This document shows positions 33,556 to 43,193 of a stretch of DNA of 64,000 nucleotides, in pieces. The notes under the pieces are model-generated. The model saw only the letters and a list, made by a program, of their open reading frames with translations, did not search any database and was not told the origin of the DNA. The position numbers and the translations under genes were made by a program. Source of the stretch: Aeoliella mucimassa (GTDB lineage Bacteria > Planctomycetota > Planctomycetia > Pirellulales > Lacipirellulaceae); contig NZ_CP036278.1 of assembly GCF_007748035.1 (NCBI RefSeq), positions 3,348,001-3,412,000 of the forward strand. Reading direction: 5' to 3'. The first letter of the stretch is position 1, and the number at the start of each line of letters is the position of its first letter.

Positions 33556-36009
33556 ATGCTTCGGACTACCATTACGATGCTTCTTTCCCTGATCTGTGGT
33601 ATTTATGCACACAGCGCTGAGCCATCGCGGGTGCAAGAAACGCTAACGGTCAACGAAGTCCCAGAGTTACGAGGCTATCTCGGCGAACGGTGGGAGGCCA
33701 ATCGCCGAGGTTCGCTGCATCAGTTCGACATCGATCGATACACGAAACTGGTCGAGCAGCGCACGCATCGCGAGTGGTGGTGGGCCGGCGAACAGGATGG
33801 CAAATGGCTGGAAAGCGCTGTGCTCTCTTCTGCGAATTCCGATCCTGCGCTTCGTGCACAAGCAAAAGCCATCCTCGATCGACTCATCGACAGCCAGGAA
33901 CCGAGCGGCTATCTGGGAATCACTCCTCAGGATATTCGCACCGCTCAACAACCACTGCGCGGCATGGATCCCTATGAGGATTATTTTCGCCTGCATGCGT
34001 TGATCACCGCCTATGAACAATGGGGCGACGAACAAGCCTTGACCGCCGCTCGCCGCTTCGGCGACTACCTTTTGGGCCATATCGGTCCCGGAAAAGCAGA
34101 GTTCTGGCCCAGCGACTTGCGGCCTCCGGCAAACGAGAAACGCACCCTCGAAGGTTTCACCAAGATCGCCGGCCACGCGGTTCACTACAGCTGGGAAGGG
34201 ACACTGCTGATCGATCCCATGCTTCGGCTTGCGTTGGCCACTGGAGACGAGCGGTACTCCGAATGGAGTAAGTGGGTGGTCGGAAACATCGATACGTGGA
34301 GCGGTTGGGATAGTTACTCGCGACTCGATCAGGTCGCCTCTGGCGAGCTTGGCGTGCACGAACTGCAGCCTTACGTACACTCGCACACCTTTCACATGAA
34401 CTTTTTGGGGTTCTTGAGACTCTATGAAATCACCGGCGACGAATCCTATCTTCGCAAGGTAGCGGGAGCGTGGGACGACATTGCCGCGCGGCAAATGTAC
34501 ATCACCGGCAGTGTAAGCGTCGGCGAACATTACGAATCGGGCAAGCTCCGCCCGTTGACAGGGCATGTGGTCGAAACCTGCGCAACGATGTCGTGGTTGC
34601 AGGTCACTCAATATCTTCTCGAGCTCACCGGCGACGTAAAATATGCCGATGCGATGGAGAAACTGCTCTGGAATCATGTGTTTGCGTCGCAAGCCATCGA
34701 TGGCGACTGCTACCGGTATCACACTCCACCGAACGGAGTGAAGCCCGAAGGGTTCTTCCACGGACCTGATTGCTGCACCTCGAGTGGCCACCGCTTGGTT
34801 TCGCTGCTTCCAACGTTTCTTTATGGCAAAGATGACCAAGGGCTGTTCATCAACCAGTACGCAGCCTCGACCGTCGAAGCACAACTGCCCGGCGACCGCA
34901 CTATTCGCGTGAGGCAGGAAACCAACTACCCTGAAAGCCCGCAGATCGACTTGACCGTCGAGTCCGCGCCCGACTCCTCGCTCGCTATCCGGTTGCGAAA
35001 TCCCAGTTGGTGTCAGACTCCCTCGATTACACTCAATGGCAAGTCGCTTTCGAACGTTACTCCTGGCTCCTATCTGACCATCGAGCGAGTATGGCTCTCG
35101 GGCGATGTTATTCAGGCGAGCTTTCCGATGGAACTTCGCTGGGTGCAGTCGGACGCGACATGGAAGACCGTGATCCGCACGCTCCCTGGCGGTGAGATCA
35201 TGCATGATCCCGTGCCCGATGCGACTGGTCCTTGGGCGCTGATTCGCGGTCCCGTTGTCTACGCTGCCGATACCCTCTGGTGGAGCAACCCCGAAGTGCC
35301 CGCTCCTCATCGAGTTGGTGACGACCTAGCTTTTGTGCTTCATGATACCTCGCCACAGCAAGTGGACACTCCTGCGGGACTGATCGGTCCGAGCTATAAG
35401 GTGCCAGCGATCACTTCGCGTGGTCAGCACGTCGATGTGCTGCTGGTGCCTTTCACCAACATTGGTCACTGGTATCGCGACGATCAACGGAAACCCGATA
35501 AACATGCGGCTGCCTGGTCGTATGCCGTTTGGCTCCCATCTCACGAATCGCCCGAATTTCAAGAGCGACTGAAGTTGAGACAACAGCAGGAACAGCAGCT
35601 TGCGTCCGCGTTCGACTACGTGCGGATCGGTAACCACGAGTCCGAAACGTTGCATCAAGTGCAAGGTGGCGAGACGGGACAGTTTCGCGACCGCTCCTAT
35701 CGACACGGCGTCGATTTCTCCTACACGATGAAGATGCCAACCGAGCGGTCCGCCAAACTTATCGTCACCTATTGGGGTAGCGACTGCGGGCGGGAGTTCG
35801 ACGTGCTGGCAAACGATCAAGTATTGGACACCACGCGACTCAACAATAGTCGCCCTGGCGAGTTCTTCGAGGTCGCGTATCCGCTGTCTCAAGAGTTGAT
35901 CGCAGGCAAAACAAACACCTTTGGACAAAAGGAAGACAACATTACGATACGATTTCGCTCTCGCACCCAGCAGGTTGCCGGCGGCGTTTTCGGTATCCGC
36001 ATCGAGTAA
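33556..36009 (+). CDS. Secreted GH127-type beta-L-arabinofuranosidase-like protein (DUF1680)
   Basis: From the ATG at 33556 the product has 817 residues with a signal peptide (MLRTTITMLLSLICGIYAHS). An in-frame ATG at 33493 would add 21 residues and hide the signal. The (alpha/alpha)6 catalytic domain carries the family's acid/thiol centre: E340 and C342 in HVVETCATMSW and C406-C407 in GPDCCTSSGHR; the cysteines bind zinc and one is the nucleophile in characterised GH127 enzymes. Beta-sandwich domains follow (LTVESAPDSSLAIRLRNPSW). Expected action is removal of terminal beta-L-arabinofuranose, although DUF1680 also includes other activities. It opens a four-gene tandem of secreted hydrolases. 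Confidence 0.88.
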   Translation: MLRTTITMLLSLICGIYAHSAEPSRVQETLTVNEVPELRGYLGERWEANRRGSLHQFDIDRYTKLVEQRTHREWWWAGEQDGKWLESAVLSSANSDPALRAQAKAILDRLIDSQEPSGYLGITPQDIRTAQQPLRGMDPYEDYFRLHALITAYEQWGDEQALTAARRFGDYLLGHIGPGKAEFWPSDLRPPANEKRTLEGFTKIAGHAVHYSWEGTLLIDPMLRLALATGDERYSEWSKWVVGNIDTWSGWDSYSRLDQVASGELGVHELQPYVHSHTFHMNFLGFLRLYEITGDESYLRKVAGAWDDIAARQMYITGSVSVGEHYESGKLRPLTGHVVETCATMSWLQVTQYLLELTGDVKYADAMEKLLWNHVFASQAIDGDCYRYHTPPNGVKPEGFFHGPDCCTSSGHRLVSLLPTFLYGKDDQGLFINQYAASTVEAQLPGDRTIRVRQETNYPESPQIDLTVESAPDSSLAIRLRNPSWCQTPSITLNGKSLSNVTPGSYLTIERVWLSGDVIQASFPMELRWVQSDATWKTVIRTLPGGEIMHDPVPDATGPWALIRGPVVYAADTLWWSNPEVPAPHRVGDDLAFVLHDTSPQQVDTPAGLIGPSYKVPAITSRGQHVDVLLVPFTNIGHWYRDDQRKPDKHAAAWSYAVWLPSHESPEFQERLKLRQQQEQQLASAFDYVRIGNHESETLHQVQGGETGQFRDRSYRHGVDFSYTMKMPTERSAKLIVTYWGSDCGREFDVLANDQVLDTTRLNNSRPGEFFEVAYPLSQELIAGKTNTFGQKEDNITIRFRSRTQQVAGGVFGIRIE

Positions 36010-36057
36010 AGTAAGTATTGTGCTTGGCAATCGCTGCTTCTCTTTTGGATTGAATCT

Positions 36058-39000
36058 ATGTCATCGTTTGTGGAATCGCTCATCTATGAGCGTTGTGTGT
36101 TAATAGGCGCATTGTTACTTGTGGGTTACTCAACTATCCCATCGACAGTCGTAGCAGCGGAGAATCAGCCACACGCTGCGGCCGACGGTACCGACTCGTC
36201 CGCCAAACAGTATCCTCCGATTCAATCGCTCAACCCTCCCGAGAAGGATTTCTTCGCCAAACAGCTTTCGTACCAAGGTTTGCCGATTAAGTCGTCGCAA
36301 CAGGTAGTCGACGAGGCTCTCCACGAAGCGTACGACCGCCTTGATGCCATGCTGCAACACCTGCCGACCACCGCTAAGCGACTGGTCGCTACTAGAGTGG
36401 AACTGCACATCATCGGGCGGAACGAAGTCACGACCGACCTGCCCGAATGCCGACACGACAAAGGTCGGCCGCTCCAGGAGTACAACGGGCTGACGCGTGA
36501 TCAGCGCACTCGCGGCATGGGGGGACGCCTAGTTTCGTGTGGCGAAGAGAACCTGCTACGATTGCGACAAGACCGCTATCGCGGGAGCGATATCTGCGTC
36601 CACGAGTTTGCTCACGCCATACGCAACTTCGGCATGACGCGCCCGCAGCGGGCACTGTTCGACGCGCAGTACAAGCGTTCCCTGGCTGCTGGGCGTTGGA
36701 ACAAGTCGTACGCTGGCAGCAATACCGACGAGTTCTTCGCCGAACTCTCGATGTGGTACTTTGGCACCCACGGCAGTCTCGGCATGCAAGGCGAAAAACC
36801 GGCGGATGGCCCCGAAGGGCTGAAAGCCTACGATCCAGAAGCTTATAGCCTGTTCGACGCTTTCTACAGTGGTGAACTTGAAGCGACTGCAGCCCCAGCG
36901 ACGAAAGAGACGAAGCGTATCTACCTCTCGGGAGTAGATGCAGCCTCGGCAGTGCCGTGGAATTTCCTTTGTACCACAGGGCGCCGCAGCGGCGAATGGA
37001 CTACGATTCCGGTCCCTTCTCTGTGGGACGTGCAGGGCTTCGGCACGATCCACTACGGGCACGATCGTCCCTCTCAACTTCGCGAACAAGGCCTTTACCG
37101 CCATCGCTTCGTGTCGCCCGATCGCTCGAACAATCAACGCATTTTCCTGGTGTTTGGCGGTTCGATGACCGACACGCAGGCTACGCTCAACAGCCATTCC
37201 GTCGGCCCCGTTCACCGCGGTGCTTTCTATGAGTTCCGCTACGAAGTGACCGATCTCCTGCAAGACCAGCAGCCGAACCTGCTCGAAGTACAAGTATCTA
37301 AAGAATCCGAGGATCCATCGGTAAACGAAGCCGAGCGAAGAGCCGACTACTGGGTGTTCGGCGGCATCTTTCGCCCGGTGTGGTTGGAATCGGTTCCTGC
37401 AGAGTTCATTGAAAGCGTCGCCATCGACGCCAAAGCCGACGGCACGATTCGCGCCGAAGCTTCGATCAACTGCCTGAAAGCTACGACCGCAACGGTGATT
37501 GAGATGGAAGTCGTCGACCCTGCCGGCCATACCGTTGCCAAGTCCCGATCGGACATTCCTGATGTCGCAGACACCTCGAGAGTGGCAGCACTTTCTGCCG
37601 AGGTAAAAGAGGTTCGTACTTGGACTGCGGAAACTCCCACTCTTTACACGGTTCGCTTCCGCCTGCTGGCTGGCGAGCGCGTGTTGCACACGACCACAGA
37701 ACGAGTAGGATTTCGCACCATTGAGGTCCGGCCCGGCGAGGGGATTTTCGTCAACGGACACCGAGTGACTCTGAAGGGGATCAATAGACACAGTTTTCGA
37801 CCGGAGTCGGGCCGCTCGTTGTCCCGCGCTCAGAATCGAGAGGATGCCGAACTGCTGAAGCAGATGAATCTCAATGCGGTGCGCATGAGTCATTACCCGC
37901 CAGATCCATCTTTTCTTGAAGCTGCCGATGAACTTGGCCTGTACGTCATCGACGAACTCTCTGGCTGGCAAGCACACTACTCCACCGAGGCTGGGCGACC
38001 ACTCGTTCGCGAGATGGTGGTCCGCGACCGGAACCATCCCAGCATTCTCTTTTGGTCCAATGGAAACGAGGGAGGTTGGAACTCGGAACTCGACGACGAT
38101 TTCGCTCGCTGGGACCTGCAAGATCGTCCGCTGCTGCACACATTCCCTGGATTTCATCGTGGCCGCACCGTATTTCGCGGAGTGAATACCCGTCACTACC
38201 CAACTTATGATCAGCTTGTTCAATCGCTTGCTGGAGATGATCTGGTGATGCCGACGGAGTACTTGCATGGATTGTACGATGGAGGACATGGGGCTGGGTT
38301 GAGAGACTTTTGGAATGCGATCACAAGCAGTCCCGTCGGAGCGGGCGGGTTTCTGTGGGTGCTTGCCGACGAAGGGGTCGCCCGCAGCAACGAGCAAGGC
38401 AACCAATACATCGATGTCGCCACGAATCTGGCTCCCGACGGAATCGTTGGTCCTCACCACGAGCGAGAAGCCAGCTACTACACGGCCCAACGCATCTTCG
38501 CCCCCGTGCAGTTCGACGCGACACTTCCCTCTCCTTTCACTGGCGAGCTTCCACTTCGCAATGCCTACGACTTCTTGAACCTGAACGAACTCGAGTTCCA
38601 TTGGCAGCTTCTCCAGTTCCCCGAACCTACCTTCACGGCCACTCAGCCGAACGTCATCGCGACGGGGCAAGCCAAGTCGCCGAACATTGCTGCTGGTGAG
38701 AGTGGTACACTCCAGCTTCCAGTCGCTTCCTACGACGACATCGATGCATTGGCGGTTTCGGCAATCGATCCTCATGGCATGGAAGTTGGACGCTGGGTAT
38801 GGGCGCTCCGCGACCTTCGTCCTGAACTTCCTGAAGCAGATGCTACCGAAAATGCGTCGATACTTATTTCGGGCGACGTGAAACTCGCAGTCGATTCCCA
38901 TCCGGGAACGATTCGTACTATTCACATTGGCGATCACACGATTCCTCTCACGAATGGTCCTCGACTTGCAATAGGTCAGGCGACGCAGCAGCCTACGACT

Positions 39001-39558
39001 TCGAGCAGCCTCACTGCGGTTGAATGGTCTGCAGCCAGCAAAGGTTGGTTCCGTTTGAAATACGAGTTTGATGCCGAAGGCCCAGCGACCTTTGCCGGTG
39101 TTACGTTCGATTTACCTGCAGATCAGGTGCGTAGCTCGCGTTGGCTTGGCGTCGGCCCCTACCGTGTATGGCAGAACCGCTTAGAGGGTGGCACGCTAGG
39201 CGTTTGGCATTTGGATGCGAACGATACGATTACCGGCTGGCGTGACTGGCAGTACCCCGAGTTCCGTGGCTTTTATGCGGGGGGTCGTTGGATGACGCTC
39301 GAACTCAATGATGGACACCGCATCACGATCGTGCCGGAGGATCCGGATTTGTACGTACAACGCTTGTCACCTTCGCTGCCACCTCGATCGCTGCAAGCCG
39401 ATACGGAAGTCGAGCTACCGGATGGTGATCTATCACTGCTGCACGTGATTCCTGCTATCGGTACCAAGTTTAACGCAGCTCCAAAGCTGGGCCCTCAGAG
39501 CCAGCCAGCACAGTTGCAAGGCACTTACAGTGGAACGGTCTGGTTTCATTTCGAATAA
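36058..39558 (+). CDS. Fusion of a zincin-like metallopeptidase domain and a GH2 beta-galactosidase-like enzyme
   Basis: The 1166-residue protein has a signal-like start, then a domain of about 230 residues with zinc motif VHEFAHAI (H182, E183, H186) and a third-ligand region TDEFFAELSMWYFG (E225 or E229), as in ATLF-like or related zincins. From about residue 285 it is a complete GH2 enzyme: a jelly-roll domain (GLYRHRFVSPDRSNNQ), an immunoglobulin-like domain, a TIM barrel with NRHSF, acid/base E671 in WSNGNEGGWN and nucleophile E734 in MPTEYLHGLYDGG, and C-terminal beta domains. A peptidase joined to a glycosidase suggests a glycoprotein substrate. It lies 48 bp after the GH127 gene. Confidence 0.85.
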   Translation: MSSFVESLIYERCVLIGALLLVGYSTIPSTVVAAENQPHAAADGTDSSAKQYPPIQSLNPPEKDFFAKQLSYQGLPIKSSQQVVDEALHEAYDRLDAMLQHLPTTAKRLVATRVELHIIGRNEVTTDLPECRHDKGRPLQEYNGLTRDQRTRGMGGRLVSCGEENLLRLRQDRYRGSDICVHEFAHAIRNFGMTRPQRALFDAQYKRSLAAGRWNKSYAGSNTDEFFAELSMWYFGTHGSLGMQGEKPADGPEGLKAYDPEAYSLFDAFYSGELEATAAPATKETKRIYLSGVDAASAVPWNFLCTTGRRSGEWTTIPVPSLWDVQGFGTIHYGHDRPSQLREQGLYRHRFVSPDRSNNQRIFLVFGGSMTDTQATLNSHSVGPVHRGAFYEFRYEVTDLLQDQQPNLLEVQVSKESEDPSVNEAERRADYWVFGGIFRPVWLESVPAEFIESVAIDAKADGTIRAEASINCLKATTATVIEMEVVDPAGHTVAKSRSDIPDVADTSRVAALSAEVKEVRTWTAETPTLYTVRFRLLAGERVLHTTTERVGFRTIEVRPGEGIFVNGHRVTLKGINRHSFRPESGRSLSRAQNREDAELLKQMNLNAVRMSHYPPDPSFLEAADELGLYVIDELSGWQAHYSTEAGRPLVREMVVRDRNHPSILFWSNGNEGGWNSELDDDFARWDLQDRPLLHTFPGFHRGRTVFRGVNTRHYPTYDQLVQSLAGDDLVMPTEYLHGLYDGGHGAGLRDFWNAITSSPVGAGGFLWVLADEGVARSNEQGNQYIDVATNLAPDGIVGPHHEREASYYTAQRIFAPVQFDATLPSPFTGELPLRNAYDFLNLNELEFHWQLLQFPEPTFTATQPNVIATGQAKSPNIAAGESGTLQLPVASYDDIDALAVSAIDPHGMEVGRWVWALRDLRPELPEADATENASILISGDVKLAVDSHPGTIRTIHIGDHTIPLTNGPRLAIGQATQQPTTSSSLTAVEWSAASKGWFRLKYEFDAEGPATFAGVTFDLPADQVRSSRWLGVGPYRVWQNRLEGGTLGVWHLDANDTITGWRDWQYPEFRGFYAGGRWMTLELNDGHRITIVPEDPDLYVQRLSPSLPPRSLQADTEVELPDGDLSLLHVIPAIGTKFNAAPKLGPQSQPAQLQGTYSGTVWFHFE

Positions 39559-39629
39559 CGTTACTCCTCATTCTGCTCCACTCACAATGTTGCCTTCGCG
39601 ACACAGCAGAGTCTTCTAGGATCTCTCTC

Positions 39630-42600
39630 ATGGTTAACTTCTTCCATTCTCCTTTACGATTACTACTCGTTGCTTTGAGCTTGCTGCCATGCACCTTAGT
39701 GAAAGCAGAGGACTTTCGAGACTGGGCAACGTCTCCCCCGATGGGGTGGAACAGTTGGGACTGCTTCGGCACCACAGTCACCGAAGCACAGGTTCGCGCG
39801 CAAGCGGATGCCATGGCGGAGTATCTCAAGCCAGCTGGTTACGACGTTCTGACGGTCGACATTCAATGGTACGAACCGAATGCTCTTGGGCATGTCTACA
39901 AACCGGGGGCACGGCTCGAGATGGACCAATACGGTCGGCTGCTGCCAGCGGTACGGCGTTTTCCATCGGCCAAGGATGGCAACGGGTTCAAGCCGTTGGC
40001 CGACTACGTGCACTCGAAAGGCCTGCGTTTCGGCATCCACATCATGCGCGGCATCCCGCGCCAAGCGTTCAAGCAAAACATTCCCGTGCTCGGTACTAAC
40101 GTGCGTGCGGCCGATATTGCGGTGGTCGAGTCGACCTGTCCCTGGAATCCCGACATGTTCGGCGTCGACGCGACGACCACTAACGGACAAGCTTATTACG
40201 ACTCGCTTATCCAACTCTACGCATCGTGGGGTGTCGACTTCATCAAGTGCGACGACATCTCGCGACCTTACGACAACGTGCAGAAGGCCGAAATCGAAGC
40301 CCTTCGCAAGGCGATCGACAAGTGCGGCCGCCCCATTGTGCTGAGCTTGTCGCCTGGTGCCACGCCGGTTTCGGCCGGCCCGCACGTATCGACCCACGCC
40401 AACATGTGGCGGATCACCGACGACTTCTGGGATCGCTGGGGATTGCTCGAAGCGATGTTCGAACGCACGCACGCCTGGGAACCTTTTCGGCAACCGGGTG
40501 CCTGGCCTGATGCGGACATGCTACCCATCGGCAAAGTGGAGTTTGGCCGCGACACGCGTTTTACCAAGGACGAACAGCATACGATGATGAGCCTGTGGTG
40601 CATTGCCCGCTCTCCGCTTATCTTCGGTGGCGACATGACGCAACTCGACGAGTTCACCCTTAGCATGCTCACTAATCCTGAAGTGCTGAAGGTGAACCAA
40701 CAGAGTGCCAACAATCGCCAGCTCTACCGGAAAGACAATCTGATCGCCTGGGTGGCTGACGTCCCTGACTCCGACGACAAGTACCTGGCGTTGTTCAACG
40801 CCCAAGACCCTGGGGACTCGATTGACTTCTCGCTGGCCGACTACGCCAGCCCCGCGATTGCTGGCAACGGCAGCTCGCAGGAGATCTCCGTATCGGTCAA
40901 AGGTGGTAAGCAGCTTGTGTTGTTCGTGAACGACGCCGCCGATGGCTTTGAGTACGACCACGCAGCGTGGGTCGATCCCATCCTCAAAGGCCCCCAGGGA
41001 GAGTTGCCGCTTACGAAGCTTCAGTGGACTCACGCCGACTCGGGCTGGGGCGCGCCTCATGTGAATCGCACCTGCGAGAACCAACGTTTGCTCGTGAATG
41101 GTAAACCGGTTCGCGGAATCGGCACGCACTCCACATCGACCATCATCTACGATCTGCCCGAAGGATACGACACCTTCTCCACCACCGGAGTAGTGACCAA
41201 CAAAGGCTCGGTCGTCTTTGGCGTGTTGGTGGTGAAGTCGGGCCAGAGTGTTGCGGATGTCAGTTCGGTTTCGGTCGAGCTTCAGCACCTCGGATTCACT
41301 GGAAATGTGCAGGTGCGCGATCTTTGGAAACGCGAATCGGTCGGCGTTTGTGCTAACACGTTTGCTGCCGAGCTTCCGCAACATGGCGCCGGTTTGTATC
41401 GGCTTAGCCCTACGCAACAATCGGTGTCTCTCACTGGTCCAATTAGCTACACCTCGTCGACCTCCGCCGCTTCTGATGGCGAAGCAACAGCCATCGATTT
41501 TCACAGCGCAGGTAATCCGATCCTTGGCGACGGGCAATACTATTCGGCCGATGCGGCTCCGTTGTCGGTCGATGATACGCTCTTTATTTACGGTGGTCAC
41601 GACGAACCTCCTCCGACCGTGGGGGGATTTGTAATGCACGACTACGGTGTGTTCGTCACGCAGAATCCCACCGCGGGCGAATGGAAGCTCTACCCACACA
41701 ACCTGGTGCCCGGCAGCGTATTCGACTGGGCCACCGGCAACAACGCCTACGCAGGCCAAGTCGCACGCGGCCCCGATGGCAGGTTCTACTGGTACGCTCC
41801 GGTCGAATCGCGAGCGACCAATGTTCCTAACCGCATGGCGATTGGAGTCGCTGTGTCCGACAGCCCGCTGGGACCGTGGACCGATGCCATTGGCCAACCA
41901 CTGGTCTCCTGGACCACCGTGTTCGGCGACAATAAGATCGGCCAAGAAGTGATCGATCCGCACGTATTTTGCGACGATGATGGGAAGGTCTATCTGTACT
42001 GGGGTTCGTGGGGTGTCGCCCGAGTGGTGGAGCTGCACGAATCGATGATCGAGCTGAAGGGTGAGATCACGACCATGGCGGGACTTGATGGATTCTTTGA
42101 AGCTCCGTGGGTTTTCAAACGCGACGGAACCTACTATCTGGCGTATGACTGGAAGAAAGGGGGCTCGGAGTGGACCCCCTCGAACTACCAGGCCGCGATT
42201 GGTTACGCCACCTCGTCGTCGCCGACAGGACCTTGGACCTTTCAGCACATCATCCTGAGCGGCACTTCCGCCACGACGGTCCATCCCTCGATTGTCGAGC
42301 ACAACGATCGTTGGTGGATCACGTATCACACCCGCGACGCCGAAGCTGGTGGGCATTTCCGTCGCTCGGTGGCGATCGACGAAGTTCACTGGCAAGGCGA
42401 CCAGATGCTGCCGGTCGAGCAAACCTGGGCCAATCCGCCGATGCTGCAGCTCACCAACAATCTTGCCATCGATGCTACCGCATCGGCTTCTTACACCGAG
42501 CAGCCACCGATGACTTTGCGGGCACTCAACGACGGTCGCCCCCCTGTTGTGCGGCTCCCGCCCGATCAATGGGGCAACTACCGAGGCAATCGCTCGTCGA

Positions 42601-43154
42601 ACCAATCCGACTGGGTGCAGTACGACTGGGATATTCCCGTGGCGATCAACGGAGTTGGCATTGAGTTTCATCAAGATCCGAATTGGATTCGCCCTCCAGC
42701 GAGTTGGAAGCTCGAATACCAAGACACCAGTGGCAAATGGCTTGAGGTCGAGGGAGTCGAGTATCCCACCGCGCCCGACCACTGGCATACCCTGCACTTC
42801 GAGCCGGTGATCGCTAAGGCGCTGCGGGCGACGTTCTATGGTCAGCCATCCGGGCGATACTATCACTCGGTTTCGGTATCGGAGTGGGAAGTCTACTCGC
42901 AACCGGCCGCCGAACTCCCTACGCTTAAGGTTCGCACTCAGGTAGGCCAGCCTCCTGAGTTGCCAGAGTCGGTGCCGCTGACCATGCCAGACGGAACCGA
43001 ACTGCCAACGGTGGTTCATTGGCAAAAGGTACCAGAGGACCACTATTCGGCTCCCGGCACGTTCACCGTTCAAGGCCGAGCAGCCGGACAAGCTGCCGGA
43101 TACCTGATTGCAACGGTCGAATGCACCGCTGCAGCGGCAAACCACCGCAACTGA
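39630..43154 (+). CDS. GH27-like / NPCBM / GH43 / F5-8C / Big_4 modular glycosidase
   Basis: The 1174-residue secreted protein joins two enzymes. After a signal peptide (LLVALSLLPCTLVKA) a GH27 alpha-galactosidase-like barrel spans about 30-430: PPMGWNSWDCFG, nucleophile region DFIKCDDIS (D208) and acid region MWRITDDFWD. An NPCBM-like module follows (about 460-560; GIGTHSTSTIIYDLPEGYD). A GH43 five-bladed propeller occupies about 625-935 with GNPILGDGQYYSAD, IDPHVFCDDDGKVYLYWGS and FFEAPWVFKRDGTYYLAYD, giving all three catalytic carboxylates. A discoidin-like domain and a C-terminal Big_4 domain (LPTVVHWQKVPEDHYSAPG) end the protein. Such a fusion would remove alpha-galactose and alpha-L-arabinofuranose or related units. 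Confidence 0.87.
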   Translation: MVNFFHSPLRLLLVALSLLPCTLVKAEDFRDWATSPPMGWNSWDCFGTTVTEAQVRAQADAMAEYLKPAGYDVLTVDIQWYEPNALGHVYKPGARLEMDQYGRLLPAVRRFPSAKDGNGFKPLADYVHSKGLRFGIHIMRGIPRQAFKQNIPVLGTNVRAADIAVVESTCPWNPDMFGVDATTTNGQAYYDSLIQLYASWGVDFIKCDDISRPYDNVQKAEIEALRKAIDKCGRPIVLSLSPGATPVSAGPHVSTHANMWRITDDFWDRWGLLEAMFERTHAWEPFRQPGAWPDADMLPIGKVEFGRDTRFTKDEQHTMMSLWCIARSPLIFGGDMTQLDEFTLSMLTNPEVLKVNQQSANNRQLYRKDNLIAWVADVPDSDDKYLALFNAQDPGDSIDFSLADYASPAIAGNGSSQEISVSVKGGKQLVLFVNDAADGFEYDHAAWVDPILKGPQGELPLTKLQWTHADSGWGAPHVNRTCENQRLLVNGKPVRGIGTHSTSTIIYDLPEGYDTFSTTGVVTNKGSVVFGVLVVKSGQSVADVSSVSVELQHLGFTGNVQVRDLWKRESVGVCANTFAAELPQHGAGLYRLSPTQQSVSLTGPISYTSSTSAASDGEATAIDFHSAGNPILGDGQYYSADAAPLSVDDTLFIYGGHDEPPPTVGGFVMHDYGVFVTQNPTAGEWKLYPHNLVPGSVFDWATGNNAYAGQVARGPDGRFYWYAPVESRATNVPNRMAIGVAVSDSPLGPWTDAIGQPLVSWTTVFGDNKIGQEVIDPHVFCDDDGKVYLYWGSWGVARVVELHESMIELKGEITTMAGLDGFFEAPWVFKRDGTYYLAYDWKKGGSEWTPSNYQAAIGYATSSSPTGPWTFQHIILSGTSATTVHPSIVEHNDRWWITYHTRDAEAGGHFRRSVAIDEVHWQGDQMLPVEQTWANPPMLQLTNNLAIDATASASYTEQPPMTLRALNDGRPPVVRLPPDQWGNYRGNRSSNQSDWVQYDWDIPVAINGVGIEFHQDPNWIRPPASWKLEYQDTSGKWLEVEGVEYPTAPDHWHTLHFEPVIAKALRATFYGQPSGRYYHSVSVSEWEVYSQPAAELPTLKVRTQVGQPPELPESVPLTMPDGTELPTVVHWQKVPEDHYSAPGTFTVQGRAAGQAAGYLIATVECTAAAANHRN

Positions 43155-43193
43155 CGATAGCGGACAACTTCTTCCATCATCGATGCCTCGGCA

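Noticed and set aside
33667-35310. A 547-codon open frame on the minus strand
   Set aside because: Antisense shadow of the first GH127-type gene; no motifs.
36556-38937. A 793-codon open frame on the minus strand
   Set aside because: Antisense shadow of the zincin-GH2 gene with no family resemblance.
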